From the NCBI RefSeq assembly GCF_008801835.1, contig NZ_VZOW01000003.1, forward strand, positions 248,001 to 312,000: a stretch of DNA of 64,000 nucleotides. Reading direction: 5' to 3'. Shown here piece after piece: positions 40,768 to 50,397 of this stretch. The notes below the pieces were generated by a model that worked only from the letters and a program-made list of their open reading frames with translations, did no database searches and was not told where the DNA came from. Position numbers and translations under genes: made by a program. Numbering within the stretch: the first letter of the stretch is position 1; each line of letters starts with the position of its first letter. This DNA is from Cupriavidus pauculus (GTDB lineage: Bacteria; Pseudomonadota; Gammaproteobacteria; Burkholderiales; Burkholderiaceae).

Positions 40768-41346
40768 ATGGCAAAGATCATTCAACTGCAACGCGACGCC
40801 GCCGACCAATTCCGTCCCGTCATCGTCGAAGACAACTGGACCGTGCTGCGCGCGACCGAAGCCGAGCCGCTCGACGAGGCACGCATTGCTGCCGCGGCGC
40901 AGGGCAGCGACGCGGTACTGTTTCCGCTGAGCGTGTGGAAGGCGCACGAGTCGCTGCTGGCCGGCCGCGACAAGGCGATCACCGGCGTGTGGCTGGCGCC
41001 CGAGGACGAGCCCGGCGACGCCGAAGCGCTGTTTGCGCGCGTCAGCGTGGTGGCCGTGGATTTCCCGGTGTTCCGCGACGGCCGCGGATTCTCGTCGGCC
41101 TACCTGCTGCGCACGCGCTATCACTGGGCCGGCCAGTTGCGCGCGATCGGCGATGTGCTGCGCGATCAGCTCAACTTCATGAAGCGCTGCGGCTTCGACG
41201 CATTCGCGGTGCGCGCCGACAAGAACATCGAAGACGCGATCAAGGGTTTCACCGAATTCACGGTGGCCTATCAGGCGTCGGTGGACGAGCCGCTGCCGCT
41301 GTTCCGCCGCGCGCGTGCCGATGTGACGGCAAGAGGCTCGGTATGA
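40768..41346 (+). CDS. DUF934 family protein of the sulfite reductase operon
   Basis: A 192-residue protein of the DUF934 family, which regularly follows cysI in beta- and gamma-proteobacteria and is often labelled an oxidoreductase probably involved in sulfite reduction. Visible motifs are VAVDFPVFRDGRGFSSAYLLRTRY and DVLRDQLNFMKRCGFDAFAVR. It has no evident cofactor motif. Its role may be assembly of, or electron delivery to, CysI, but that is inference. Its stop overlaps the cysH start. Confidence 0.88.
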   Translation: MAKIIQLQRDAADQFRPVIVEDNWTVLRATEAEPLDEARIAAAAQGSDAVLFPLSVWKAHESLLAGRDKAITGVWLAPEDEPGDAEALFARVSVVAVDFPVFRDGRGFSSAYLLRTRYHWAGQLRAIGDVLRDQLNFMKRCGFDAFAVRADKNIEDAIKGFTEFTVAYQASVDEPLPLFRRARADVTARGSV

Positions 41347-42149
41347 GCAGCGTGATCTCGGCAATCCCCGTGGTCGAGGAATCGGCCGCCGTGTCGTCAC
41401 TGCGCCCCCCAGCGCTGTGGACCACGCCGGCGTACACGGGATCGATCGAAGCGCTCGAGGCGAAGGAGCGCGAGCTGGCCCAGCGCCTGGCCGGTATCGC
41501 CGCGCGCTTCTACCGCGCGCGGTTTGCCACGAGCCTGGCGGCCGAGGACATGGTGCTGACCGACGCGATCCTGCGCGGCGGCGAGGCGGTGCGCGCCGGC
41601 ATCCGCGTATTCACGCTGAACACCGGCCGCCTGCATGCCGAAACGCTGGCGGTGCTCGACCAGGTGAATACGCACTATGGCTACACGATCGAGCAGTTCA
41701 CGCCCGATCAGGAAGCCGTGGACAACTACATCCGCAACAACGGCCTGAACGCGATCTACGACAGCGTGGACCTGCGCAAGAGCTGCTGCGCGATCCGCAA
41801 GGTCGAGCCGCTGAACCGCGCGCTGTCGCACGCCGACGCCTGGATGACGGGCCAGCGCCGCGAACAGGCTGTGACGCGCGCCGAGCTGCCGTTCGAAGAA
41901 CTGGATGAGGCGCGCGGCATTCCCAAGTTCAATCCGCTGGCGGACTGGACCGAGGCCGAAGTGTGGGCGTACCTGACGCGCCATGACGTGCCGGTCAACG
42001 CGCTGCATGCCAAGGGCTATCCGAGCATTGGCTGCGAGCCGTGCACGCGCGCCGTGAAGGCGGGCGAAGACCTGCGCGCCGGACGCTGGTGGTGGGAAGG
42101 CCGCGACACCAAGGAATGCGGACTCCACGAGCAGAACATCAAGCACTGA
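41343..42149 (+). CDS. cysH: Adenosine 5'-phosphosulfate (APS) reductase, iron-sulfur type
   Basis: A 268-residue reductase of the CysH family. It contains the two cysteine pairs of the [4Fe-4S] APS reductases, C148-C149 (KSCCAIRKVEPL) and C231/C234 (GCEPCTRAV), plus the redox cysteine C259 in ECGLH near the C terminus. Enzymes with these pairs act on APS directly rather than PAPS, which fits the absence of a cysC kinase here. It overlaps the DUF934 gene by four bases and is followed by cysD. Confidence 0.94.
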   Translation: MSSVISAIPVVEESAAVSSLRPPALWTTPAYTGSIEALEAKERELAQRLAGIAARFYRARFATSLAAEDMVLTDAILRGGEAVRAGIRVFTLNTGRLHAETLAVLDQVNTHYGYTIEQFTPDQEAVDNYIRNNGLNAIYDSVDLRKSCCAIRKVEPLNRALSHADAWMTGQRREQAVTRAELPFEELDEARGIPKFNPLADWTEAEVWAYLTRHDVPVNALHAKGYPSIGCEPCTRAVKAGEDLRAGRWWWEGRDTKECGLHEQNIKH

Positions 42150-42187
42150 ACAGAACAATCGAGCAGAACAATCGAGGCCAGAACGAC

Positions 42188-43159
42188 ATGGGCATCATGA
42201 ACGACATCGCAGACGCAGGCGTGGCCGCCAACGTGGAACACCTGCTGCAGGTCCAGAACGATCATCTGGATCGGCTGGAAGCCGAATCGATCTACATCAT
42301 TCGCGAAGTGGTGGCCGAGTGCCGCAACCCGGCGCTGCTGTTTTCCGGCGGCAAGGACTCGATCGTCATGCTCCATCTGGCGCTCAAGGCGTTCCGGCTG
42401 GGCGATCGCAAGGTGGAACTGCCGTTCCCGCTGGTGCATATCGACACGGGGCACAACTATCCCGAAGTGATCGCGTTCCGCGACCAGCGCGTGGCCGAAC
42501 TGGGCGCTCGCCTGGTGGTGGGCCATGTGGAGGACTCGATCAAGCGCGGCACCGTGCGCCTGCGCAAGGAAACCGATTCGCGCAATGCGGCACAGGCCGT
42601 GACGCTGCTGGAGACCATCGAGGCGCACAAGTACGACGCGCTGATGGGCGGCGCGCGTCGCGACGAGGAAAAAGCGCGCGCCAAGGAACGCATCTTCTCG
42701 TTCCGCGACGAATTCGGCCAATGGGATCCGAAGGCGCAGCGTCCGGAACTGTGGAGCCTCTACAACGCACGCATGGGGCAAGGCGAGCAGATGCGCGTGT
42801 TCCCGATCTCGAACTGGACCGAGCTCGATGTATGGCAGTACATCGCGCGCGAAAACCTGGCGCTGCCGCCGATCTACTACGCGCACGAGCGCGAAGTGGT
42901 GCGCAAGAACGGCCTGCTGGTGCCGGTCACGCCGATCACGCCTAAGCAGGATGGCGATGTGAGCGAAGTGCTGTCGGTACGCTTCCGGACCGTTGGCGAC
43001 ATCAGCTGCACATGCCCGGTGGCCAGCACCGCGGCGTCGCCAGTCGAGATCATCGCCGAGACCGCCGTGACCGAAATCACCGAGCGCGGCGCCACGCGCA
43101 TGGACGACCAGACCAGCGAGGCGTCGATGGAACGCCGCAAGAAGGAAGGCTACTTCTGA
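42188..43159 (+). CDS. cysD: Sulfate adenylyltransferase subunit 2
   Basis: The catalytic small subunit of ATP sulfurylase, which joins ATP and sulfate to APS. The 323-residue protein has the PP-loop LLFSGGKDSIVMLHLALKAF, HIDTGHNYPEVIAFRD, GGARRDEEKARAKERIFSFRDEFGQWDP and the C-terminal ERRKKEGYF, all standard for CysD. An alternative ATG three codons downstream is possible. It follows cysH in the operon. Confidence 0.95.
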   Translation: MGIMNDIADAGVAANVEHLLQVQNDHLDRLEAESIYIIREVVAECRNPALLFSGGKDSIVMLHLALKAFRLGDRKVELPFPLVHIDTGHNYPEVIAFRDQRVAELGARLVVGHVEDSIKRGTVRLRKETDSRNAAQAVTLLETIEAHKYDALMGGARRDEEKARAKERIFSFRDEFGQWDPKAQRPELWSLYNARMGQGEQMRVFPISNWTELDVWQYIARENLALPPIYYAHEREVVRKNGLLVPVTPITPKQDGDVSEVLSVRFRTVGDISCTCPVASTAASPVEIIAETAVTEITERGATRMDDQTSEASMERRKKEGYF

Positions 43160-43298
43160 CACCGGACGCATTCGCGGGCACAGCGCGCCGTGACGCGCGC
43201 GACCGCGTACCGATGCACACGTCGCCATCCCGCGCCTAGCGCTGTATCCCGTCTATGCGCCGGAACATGCGGCGTCGAGAATGAACAGGAAAGATCAT

Positions 43299-44603
43299 AT
43301 GTCTCACCAATCTCAACACCAGGGCCTGCTGCGTTTCATCACCGCGGGTTCCGTCGATGACGGCAAGAGCACGCTGATCGGCCGCCTGCTGTTCGATAGC
43401 AAAGCCGTGCTGTCCGACCAACTGACCGCGCTGGCCAACGCCAAGAACAAGCGCACCGCCGGCGAGCAGATCGACTTCTCGCTGTTGACCGACGGCCTTG
43501 AAGCCGAGCGCGAGCAGGGCATCACGATCGACGTGGCCTATCGCTACTTCTCGACTGCGCGCCGCAAGTTCATCATCGCCGATACGCCCGGGCACGAGCA
43601 GTACACGCGCAACATGGTCACCGGCGCGTCGACGGCCCACGCGGCCATCGTGCTGGTGGACGCCACGCGCGTCACTGTCGAGAACGGCCGCGCGCAGTTG
43701 CTGGCCCAGACCAAGCGTCACTCGGCCATCCTGAAGCTGCTGGAACTCCAGCACGTGATCGTCGCCGTGAACAAGATGGACCTGGTCGACTACAGCGAAC
43801 AGCGCTTCAACGAGATCCGCACCGCGTACACCGAACTGGCCACGCAACTGGGCCTGAAGGATGTGACGTACGTGCCGGTGTCGGCGCTGCGTGGCGACAA
43901 CATCGTCTACGCCAGCGACGCCATGCCGTGGTATCAAGGCGAGCCGCTGCTGCCGCTGCTGGAAGCGCTGCCGGTTGAGGACCCCGCACCCGAGGGCGAC
44001 GCCGCGCTGCGTTTTCCGGTGCAACTGGTGGTTCGCCAGGATGGCGCGCAGTCGGACGATTTCCGCGGTTACGCGGGTCGCGTCGAGGCGGGCACCGTGC
44101 GCGTGGGGCAGAAGCTGCGCGTGCTGCCGGCCAATCGCGAGGCGGTCGTGGCCGAAGTGCTCACCCCCAACGGCGCGGCCGATTCGGCAAGCGCTGGCGA
44201 TACGGTGACCGTGCGCCTGTCCGAAGATGTCGATGTGTCACGCGGTGACATGTTCGTGGCGTTCGACGCGGCCGCCACGGCGGCCAAAAAGCTGACCGCC
44301 GACCTGTGCTGGTTCGACGACGAATCGCTGAACCCGGCGCGCAAGTATGTGCTCAAGCACACTACGGCCAGCGTCTTCGCGCGGGTGTCCACGGTCGACC
44401 GCGTGCTCGACGTACACACGCTGTCGCAGGAAACCGGTCGCCGCGACATCCACCTGAACGATATCGGCTCGGTGCAGATTTCGCTGCAAAAGCCGATCGT
44501 TTGCGATACCTACGGCGATAATCCGGCCACGGGCGCATTCGTACTGATCGACGAGGCCACCAACCATACGGTGGCGGCGGGCATGATCCGTGCGTATGCC
44601 TGA
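43299..44603 (+). CDS. cysN: Sulfate adenylyltransferase subunit 1 (GTPase)
   Basis: CysN is the GTPase subunit that drives APS formation by CysD. The 434-residue protein has the G motifs TAGSVDDGKSTLIGRLL, ADTPGHEQYTRNM and VAVNKMDLVDY followed by EF-Tu-like domains. It ends without a CysC (APS kinase) fusion, consistent with direct APS reduction. I chose the ATG preceded by AGGA; an in-frame ATG six codons earlier (43281) is the alternative. A 139-base gap separates it from cysD. Confidence 0.94.
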   Translation: MSHQSQHQGLLRFITAGSVDDGKSTLIGRLLFDSKAVLSDQLTALANAKNKRTAGEQIDFSLLTDGLEAEREQGITIDVAYRYFSTARRKFIIADTPGHEQYTRNMVTGASTAHAAIVLVDATRVTVENGRAQLLAQTKRHSAILKLLELQHVIVAVNKMDLVDYSEQRFNEIRTAYTELATQLGLKDVTYVPVSALRGDNIVYASDAMPWYQGEPLLPLLEALPVEDPAPEGDAALRFPVQLVVRQDGAQSDDFRGYAGRVEAGTVRVGQKLRVLPANREAVVAEVLTPNGAADSASAGDTVTVRLSEDVDVSRGDMFVAFDAAATAAKKLTADLCWFDDESLNPARKYVLKHTTASVFARVSTVDRVLDVHTLSQETGRRDIHLNDIGSVQISLQKPIVCDTYGDNPATGAFVLIDEATNHTVAAGMIRAYA

Positions 44604-44630
44604 TATCGTCCCGAGCGGACAGCCAGCGCA

Positions 44631-45437
44631 ATGGTGAGCGAGATGAATGGGCAGCAGGGCAAGTCGACAGGCAAGGTGTACCTGATTGGTGCGGGACCGG
44701 GCGCGGCCGACCTGATTACGGTGCGTGGCGCACGGCTGTTGGGTCAGGCGCAGGTCGTGCTGCACGACGCGCTGGTGTCGCCCGAGATGTTGTCCTGGTG
44801 CGCGCAGGCCGAACTGATCGAGGTGGGCAAGCGCTGCGGACAACGGTCCACGGCCCAGTTGTTCATCAACCGCCAGATCGTCGACCTCGCCACCAAGTAT
44901 GAACGCGTGGTGCGCCTGAAAGGCGGCGATCCGATGCTGTTCGGCCGTGCCGACGAGGAGCTGCAGGCGCTGGAAGCGGCCGGTATCGAATACGAAGTGG
45001 TGCCGGGCATTACCGCGGCGCTGGCCGCGGCCAGCGCGATCGCCAGGCCGCTGACCAAGCGCGGCGTGTCGCGCAGCGTGGCCTTTGCCACCCAGGCCAA
45101 GGCGGCCGACGCGATCGACGTGCAGGCCGATGTAAAGGCCGACACGATCGTTTACTACATGGGCCGCGACCAGGCTGCGCATATCGCCGCGCAACTGATT
45201 GCGCACGGCAAGCCGGCCAGCACGCCGGCCTGGGTCGTCGAGGCGGCGACCACGCCCAATCAGCGCAGCCACCAGTTCACGCTGCGCCAGATGGCGGCAG
45301 GCGAGGCTTCGCGCTGGATGGATCCGGTGCAGCCAAGCCTGCTGATGATTGGCGAGGCGCTGGCGACGCGCGCCTCGGAATGCGCCGATGCTGGCGATCT
45401 GGACGACGCGGGCCCTGCTCACGAACGGGCCGCATAG
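44631..45437 (+). CDS. cobA: Uroporphyrinogen-III C-methyltransferase (SUMT)
   Basis: SUMT adds two methyl groups to uroporphyrinogen III to make precorrin-2, the precursor of siroheme and cobalamin. The 268-residue protein has VYLIGAGPGAADLITVRGARLL, VLHDALVS, RLKGGDPMLFGRADEE and VVPGITAALAAASA. It is a single-domain SUMT without the CysG dehydrogenase/chelatase part. Next to cysI it most likely serves siroheme; cbiX on the other strand would add the metal. A start at 44644 is possible. A strong terminator follows. Confidence 0.92.
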   Translation: MVSEMNGQQGKSTGKVYLIGAGPGAADLITVRGARLLGQAQVVLHDALVSPEMLSWCAQAELIEVGKRCGQRSTAQLFINRQIVDLATKYERVVRLKGGDPMLFGRADEELQALEAAGIEYEVVPGITAALAAASAIARPLTKRGVSRSVAFATQAKAADAIDVQADVKADTIVYYMGRDQAAHIAAQLIAHGKPASTPAWVVEAATTPNQRSHQFTLRQMAAGEASRWMDPVQPSLLMIGEALATRASECADAGDLDDAGPAHERAA

Positions 45438-45481
45438 AGACTGCGAAAGGCGCTGGGTGTAGGCGCCGGGTGTAAAGGCAA

Positions 45482-45517
45482 AAAGGCCAGAGTTCATCGC
45501 TCTGGCCTTTCTTTTTT
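45482..45517. terminator. Bidirectional terminator between cobA and cbiX
   Basis: A perfect 11-bp stem (AAAGGCCAGAG / CTCTGGCCTTT) with a 7-base loop is followed by a T run on + and by TTTTT on the minus strand. It ends the converging cys operon and cbiX transcripts. Confidence 0.88.
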
Positions 45518-45558
45518 CCGCATTCGGGCTGGATCCGGCCCTGCGAGTCCCGCGCGCC

Positions 45559-45948
45559 TTACCCGGACGCGGCCGGTGCCACCACTTGCACGCAGTACGC
45601 CGCGATCGCATCGAGCACGCTGTCCACTTCGCCCACCGCGGACGACACGCGGATGTCCAGCGATGGATGCCGTGCGCGGCATGCGTCGATCAGCAGCGGA
45701 AAATCGCGCCGCAGGTGTCCGCCCTGGCCAAAGAACACCGGGACCACGGTCACCACGCCAATCCCTTCGGCCGCCAGTTCGGCGATCGCATCGGCAAGCG
45801 TGGGCGGCATCAGTTCGAGAAACGCCAGACGTACTGCGCAGTCGGGCCGCAGCGCCGACAGCCGGGCGTGCAGGCGGTCGAATGGTTCGCGCCAGCGCGC
45901 ATCGCGCGCGCCGTGGCCGAACAGGATGATGGCTTGAGTGGTTGTCAT
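45559..45948 (-). CDS. cbiX: Sirohydrochlorin chelatase, small CbiX/SirB type
   Basis: A 129-residue chelatase that inserts iron (siroheme) or cobalt into sirohydrochlorin. The two metal-binding histidines of the family are present: H12 in ILFGHGARDARW and H78 in VPVFFGQGGHLRRDFP. The length fits the short CbiX form, which acts as a dimer. Next to the SUMT gene it probably completes siroheme for CysI. Its start is 4 bases from the stop of lptG on the same strand, so it may lie in an operon with an upstream gene or have its own promoter within lptG. Confidence 0.92.
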   Translation of the reverse strand: MTTTQAIILFGHGARDARWREPFDRLHARLSALRPDCAVRLAFLELMPPTLADAIAELAAEGIGVVTVVPVFFGQGGHLRRDFPLLIDACRARHPSLDIRVSSAVGEVDSVLDAIAAYCVQVVAPAASG

Positions 45949-45952
45949 CGGC

Positions 45953-47119
45953 TCAGTGTCGATCCACCCAGCGCAGCGCCGACAGCGCCACCATCAGGTA
46001 CAGCGTGCCGGGCACCAGCGCGGAAACGATCGGCGGCCACGTGTGCAGCAGCCCGACATGCGAAAACAGCGTGTTGGACAGGTGGAACGACAAGCCCAGC
46101 ATGATCCCGCCAAACACCTTGACGCCAACCGCCCCGGCCCGCGCATGCAGGTATGCGAACGGCAGCGCCAGCGCCACCATCACGAACAGCGTGAGCGGAT
46201 AGACCACCTTCTTCCAGAACGCGATCTCGTAGCGCTGCGTGTCCTGCTTGTTGTCGCGCAGATGGCGGATATAGCGGAACAGGTCAAGCGTCGACATTCG
46301 CTCGGGCGTGACCAGCAGCACCGACAGGATCTGCGGCGTCAGTTCCGAATGCATCACCATGTTCGGGAACAGAACCTGCTCGGCGCGGAAATCGGGCGCC
46401 AGCGCATCGCGCGCTGCGGCCACCTGCGCCGTCGTGCCGGCGGCCTCGCGCAGTTCGATGAAGCGGGTCTCGTTGACATCGTTGAGTTGCCATTGCTGCG
46501 CGCCCTGGTAGCGGCCTTCCTTGGCAACGCGGATCACGCGCAGGCGGTAGTCCTTGTCGAATTCGTAGATTGTGATGCCCTGGATCGACTGGTCTGCCTT
46601 CAGCCCCTGCACGTTGACAAAGCGCGTGATCTCGCCCGAATTGTCGCGATCCCGGTCCTTGACCCACACGCCGGAGCGGAATCCCGCCGAAACCGTCGCG
46701 CCCACCGCTTCGAGCTTGATCTTCTGCGCGTACTGTTCCGCGGCCGGGCCGATGAACTCGCCGAAGATAAACGTGGTGAGGGCCAGCGGCACCGCGAGCT
46801 TGAACAGCGAAAACAGCGCCTGCCGCGTATTCAGCCCGGCCACGCGGAAGATCGTGTATTCGGACTGGCTGGCCAGTTGGGAGAACACGTAGATCGCACT
46901 GATCAGCACCGCGATCGGCAGCACCTCATAGATGCGCGTGGGCGCCTGCAACATCACGTGGAAAAACGCCACCAGCGATGTGTAGTTGCCCTGTACGCTT
47001 TCCAGTTCGCTGAGCATGTCGAAGAACACGAACAGCGCCAGCACCGCAAACAGGATGAACGCGAAGACGCCGTAGATCAGGCGCGCGAAGTAACGCTCGT
47101 AGACCGACAGGATCCTCAT
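45953..47119 (-). CDS. lptG: LPS export ABC transporter permease LptG
   Basis: LptG, with LptF and LptB2, extracts lipopolysaccharide from the inner membrane and pushes it to the outer membrane. The 388-residue protein starts [22 protein letters not shown], has TM segments at both ends and a periplasmic beta-jellyroll between, then FWKKVVYPLTLFVMVALALPFAY near the C terminus. Its ATG overlaps the lptF stop, so the pair is coupled. The longer in-frame start is not supported. Confidence 0.94.
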   Translation of the reverse strand: MRILSVYERYFARLIYGVFAFILFAVLALFVFFDMLSELESVQGNYTSLVAFFHVMLQAPTRIYEVLPIAVLISAIYVFSQLASQSEYTIFRVAGLNTRQALFSLFKLAVPLALTTFIFGEFIGPAAEQYAQKIKLEAVGATVSAGFRSGVWVKDRDRDNSGEITRFVNVQGLKADQSIQGITIYEFDKDYRLRVIRVAKEGRYQGAQQWQLNDVNETRFIELREAAGTTAQVAAARDALAPDFRAEQVLFPNMVMHSELTPQILSVLLVTPERMSTLDLFRYIRHLRDNKQDTQRYEIAFWKKVVYPLTLFVMVALALPFAYLHARAGAVGVKVFGGIMLGLSFHLSNTLFSHVGLLHTWPPIVSALVPGTLYLMVALSALRWVDRH

Positions 47120-48240
47120 GCCTTGCCCCCGGCCGCGCGCTTGCGGGGTCCCAGCCCGAATACCGCCCGCCAGCCGCCCAGGCTGCGGTTCTGCCGGTAA
47201 CGGAACAGCATCAGCGCACAGATGAACACGATCACGTGGATCGGCCACAGCGCCATCCAGAACGAGAGCGAGCCGGATCGCACCCAGGCCTGCGCCAGAT
47301 TGATCATGTTGCTGTAGGTCAGGTAGATCAGCACGGCGAAGACCAGCGGCGTATAGCGGCCCAGACGCGGATTCACATAGGCCAGCGGAATGGCGATCAT
47401 CACGAAGTTGAAGGCGAGGATCGGCAGCGAGAGGCGCCAGAGCAGTTCGCCCAGGTTGTCGCGCGTGGGATTGCGGATCAGGTCGATGGTGTCGCGGCTC
47501 TTGGCGGGGAGGTCCGCCTCGGTCTCGGGCGGCTTGTTGTCGACCTTGACCGCATATTTATCGAATTCGAGGATGCGATAGTCGAGCTGGCCCGGCACGC
47601 CTGCGTAACGGCGGCCGTGCTCCATGACCACCAGGCGGTCGCCGTTGGGCTGGGTCTCGAACTGGCCTTGATGCGACAGCGCCACGCCGATCTTGCCCGC
47701 TTCGGCATTGGCGACGAACACGTTGCGCGCATGCTTCATGTCGGCGTCAATGCCTTCGATGAACAGCACGTAGTTGCCGTTGGCCGGCTCGATAAAACGC
47801 CCCGAGGCGATCATCGACAGCACGCCGCGCTGCTGGAAGCGGTCGCGGAACAGCGCACTCTGCTGGTTGGCCCACGGCCACGCGAACACGCCCAGCAGCA
47901 GCGCCATGACGAAGAACGGCGAGGCGAACTGCAGCACCGGCTTCACCAGGTCGCGCAGCGAGATGCCGGCCGAGAACCACACCACCATCTCGGAATCCTT
48001 GTACCAGCGCGTCAGTACGATCAAGGTCGAGATGAATAGCGTGGCCGACAGCAGGATCGACAGATAGCCGATGGTGGCCAGGCCGATCAGCATCAGCACG
48101 TCGTTGGGGCTGGCCTTGCCATTGGCGGCCATGCCCAGAATGCGGATCACGAGCGACGTGAGCATGAACGTCAGCATCACCAGGAACACCGCACCGGCGG
48201 TGTAGGCGAGTTCGCGTCGCAGGGCTTGTTGAAAGATCAT
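47116..48240 (-). CDS. lptF: LPS export ABC transporter permease LptF
   Basis: A 374-residue partner of LptG, starting [23 protein letters not shown], with TM segments at both ends, a periplasmic jellyroll region (about 125-265) and [28 protein letters not shown] before the last helices. It is divergently transcribed from pepA across 164 bases, the same arrangement as in E. coli. Its basic C-terminal tail extends past the last helix. Confidence 0.95.
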   Translation of the reverse strand: MIFQQALRRELAYTAGAVFLVMLTFMLTSLVIRILGMAANGKASPNDVLMLIGLATIGYLSILLSATLFISTLIVLTRWYKDSEMVVWFSAGISLRDLVKPVLQFASPFFVMALLLGVFAWPWANQQSALFRDRFQQRGVLSMIASGRFIEPANGNYVLFIEGIDADMKHARNVFVANAEAGKIGVALSHQGQFETQPNGDRLVVMEHGRRYAGVPGQLDYRILEFDKYAVKVDNKPPETEADLPAKSRDTIDLIRNPTRDNLGELLWRLSLPILAFNFVMIAIPLAYVNPRLGRYTPLVFAVLIYLTYSNMINLAQAWVRSGSLSFWMALWPIHVIVFICALMLFRYRQNRSLGGWRAVFGLGPRKRAAGGKA

Positions 48241-48404
48241 GCGGGATCGCTTCCGGCTTCCGGCCGGAACGGGCGATGCGCCGGGGGCCGAGGGACTGGC
48301 AGGACCGCGGGCTGTCAGCTTGCAGGATCGGCGGCGGCAGATCGCGGATGAAAATCGCGGATAATGGGGGCTTTCTTTTCGACGAGCCCCTGGAAGGAAG
48401 CGCG

Positions 48405-49937
48405 ATGGAATTTAGCACAAAAGCTCTGGATCTGAGCAAAGCCGGCCAAAATGGTTTCCTGGCCACGAAGACCGACTGCCTGGTGGTCGGCCTGTTCGAA
48501 GGCCAAAGCCTGGCCGGTGTGGCCAAGGTGCTGGACGTGGCCACCAAGGGGCTGGTGGCACGCCTGGTCAAGCAGGGCGACTTCGAAGGCAAGCGCGCAA
48601 CGCAGCTGATGCTGCATGAAGTGGCCGGCATCGGCGCGGCCCGCGTGCTTCTGGTGGGCCTGGGCAAGGAAGCCGACTTCACCGACAAGGCGTTTGCGGA
48701 AGCGGTGCGCACCGCGATGCGTGCGCTGGGCGGCACGCGCGCCGCGTCGGCACTCTGGTGCCTGGCGCAGCAGCCGCCGCTGCAGCGCGACGTGGCCTGG
48801 GCGGTCATCACCACGATCTCGATCGTGCGCGACGCCGGCTATCGCCTGCTGGAACGCCATCCCGAACTCAAGCGCGCGCCCAAGGGCCCGGCCGCGGCCG
48901 ACAAGCCCGCGCTGCGCAAGATCGTGCTGGCGGTGGACGCCAGCGACGCCAAGGCGGCCACGCAGGCTGTGGTGCGCGGCACCGCCATCGCCAACGGCAT
49001 GGAGCTCGCGCGCGACCTGGGCAACCTGCCGTCCAACATCTGCACGCCGACCTACCTGGCCAACGCCGCGCGCGGCATCGCCAAGCGCCACAAGCTCAAG
49101 GCCGAGATCCTGGGCCGCAAGCAGATCGAGGCGCTCAACATGGGCGCCTTCCTGGCCGTGACCAAGGGCAGCGTCGAGCCGCCGCAGTTCATCGTACTGC
49201 GCTACGACGGCGCCAGCGCCAAGCAGGCGCCCGTGGTGCTGGTGGGCAAGGGCATCACGTTCGATACCGGCGGCATTTCGCTCAAGCCCGGCGAGGGCAT
49301 GGACGAGATGAAGTACGACATGTGCGGCGCCGCGTCGGTGCTGGGCACGATCCAGGCCGTCGCCGAGATGGGCCTGAAGCTGAACGTGATCGCCGTGGTG
49401 CCCACCTGCGAGAACATGCCGGCTGGCAACGCCACCAAGCCGGGCGACGTGGTTGTGAGCATGTCGGGCCAGACCATCGAAATCCTCAACACGGACGCCG
49501 AGGGCCGCCTGATCCTGTGCGACGCGCTGACCTACGTGGAGCGCTTCAAGCCGGCCGCCGTGGTGGATGTGGCCACGCTGACCGGCGCCTGCATCATCGC
49601 CCTGGGCAACGTGAACAGCGGCCTCTACGCGCGCAGCGACATGCTGGCGGACCAACTGCTGGCCGCCGGCAAGACGGCCATGGACACCGCGTGGCGCATG
49701 CCGCTGGACGACGAATACCAGGAGCAGCTCAAGTCGAATTTCGCCGACATGGCGAATATCGGCGGGCGTCCGGCGGGCAGCGTGACGGCGGCGTGCTTCC
49801 TGGCCCGCTACACCGAAAAATACGACTGGGCCCACCTTGATATCGCCGGCACCGCCTGGAAGAGCGGCGCGGCCAAGGGCGCCACCGGCCGTCCGGTGCC
49901 GCTGCTGACGCAGTTTCTGATGGATCGCGCGTCGTAA
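48405..49937 (+). CDS. pepA: Leucyl aminopeptidase (M17)
   Basis: A cytosolic two-zinc aminopeptidase, 510 residues, that also acts as a DNA-binding protein in some bacteria. The C-terminal catalytic domain has [34 protein letters not shown] and the M17 signature [21 protein letters not shown] lies before the ATG. It begins pepA-holC-hypothetical, divergent from lptFG. Confidence 0.96.
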   Translation: MEFSTKALDLSKAGQNGFLATKTDCLVVGLFEGQSLAGVAKVLDVATKGLVARLVKQGDFEGKRATQLMLHEVAGIGAARVLLVGLGKEADFTDKAFAEAVRTAMRALGGTRAASALWCLAQQPPLQRDVAWAVITTISIVRDAGYRLLERHPELKRAPKGPAAADKPALRKIVLAVDASDAKAATQAVVRGTAIANGMELARDLGNLPSNICTPTYLANAARGIAKRHKLKAEILGRKQIEALNMGAFLAVTKGSVEPPQFIVLRYDGASAKQAPVVLVGKGITFDTGGISLKPGEGMDEMKYDMCGAASVLGTIQAVAEMGLKLNVIAVVPTCENMPAGNATKPGDVVVSMSGQTIEILNTDAEGRLILCDALTYVERFKPAAVVDVATLTGACIIALGNVNSGLYARSDMLADQLLAAGKTAMDTAWRMPLDDEYQEQLKSNFADMANIGGRPAGSVTAACFLARYTEKYDWAHLDIAGTAWKSGAAKGATGRPVPLLTQFLMDRAS

Positions 49938-49962
49938 ACCGACCGCATCAAGGTAGCCAGCG

Positions 49963-50397
49963 ATGACGCGAATCGACTTCCACAGCAACGTGCCGGACAC
50001 CCTGGCCTACGTCTGCCGACTGGTCCGCAAGGCCTATGGGGCAGGGCAGAAGGTGGTGGTGTATGGCGCGCCGCAGCAGCTCTCGCAGCTTGACGCGCGG
50101 CTGTGGTCGTTTTCGCCGCTCGACTTCCTGCCGCATTGCGGGCTCGACAACCCCAATGCGGCAGTGACGCCGATCATCCTGGCCGCCACGCTCGAAGGCG
50201 TGCCGCATCACCAACTGCTGGTGAACATCGCACCGGAAGCGCCGCCGCAGTTTGCCAGTTTCGAGCGCCTGATCGAGGTGATCGGGGCCTCGCCGGACGC
50301 GCGCGAGGCCGGTCGCGAGCGCTATCGTTTCTATCGCGAGCGCGGTTATCCGCTCACGCACCATGACATCGGGCAGGCCAAAGGAGAATCGGCATGA
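49963..50397 (+). CDS. holC: DNA polymerase III subunit chi
   Basis: A 144-residue clamp-loader accessory protein that links the replisome to SSB. Typical features are MTRIDFHSNVPDTLAYVCRLVRKAYGAGQKVVVYG near the start, LWSFSPLDFLPHC and PIILAATLEGVPHHQLLVNI. Its place directly after pepA is conserved in proteobacteria. The last four bases overlap the next gene (ATGA). Confidence 0.94.
   Translation: MTRIDFHSNVPDTLAYVCRLVRKAYGAGQKVVVYGAPQQLSQLDARLWSFSPLDFLPHCGLDNPNAAVTPIILAATLEGVPHHQLLVNIAPEAPPQFASFERLIEVIGASPDAREAGRERYRFYRERGYPLTHHDIGQAKGESA

Noticed and set aside
39039-40781. A 580-codon open frame antisense to cysI
   Set aside because: It mirrors the whole cysI gene, has His/Arg/Ala-rich composition and no recognisable motif.
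48315-50000. A 561-codon open frame antisense to pepA
   Set aside because: Shadow frame with repetitive His/Arg/Ala-rich translation; pepA is supported by the M17 signature.
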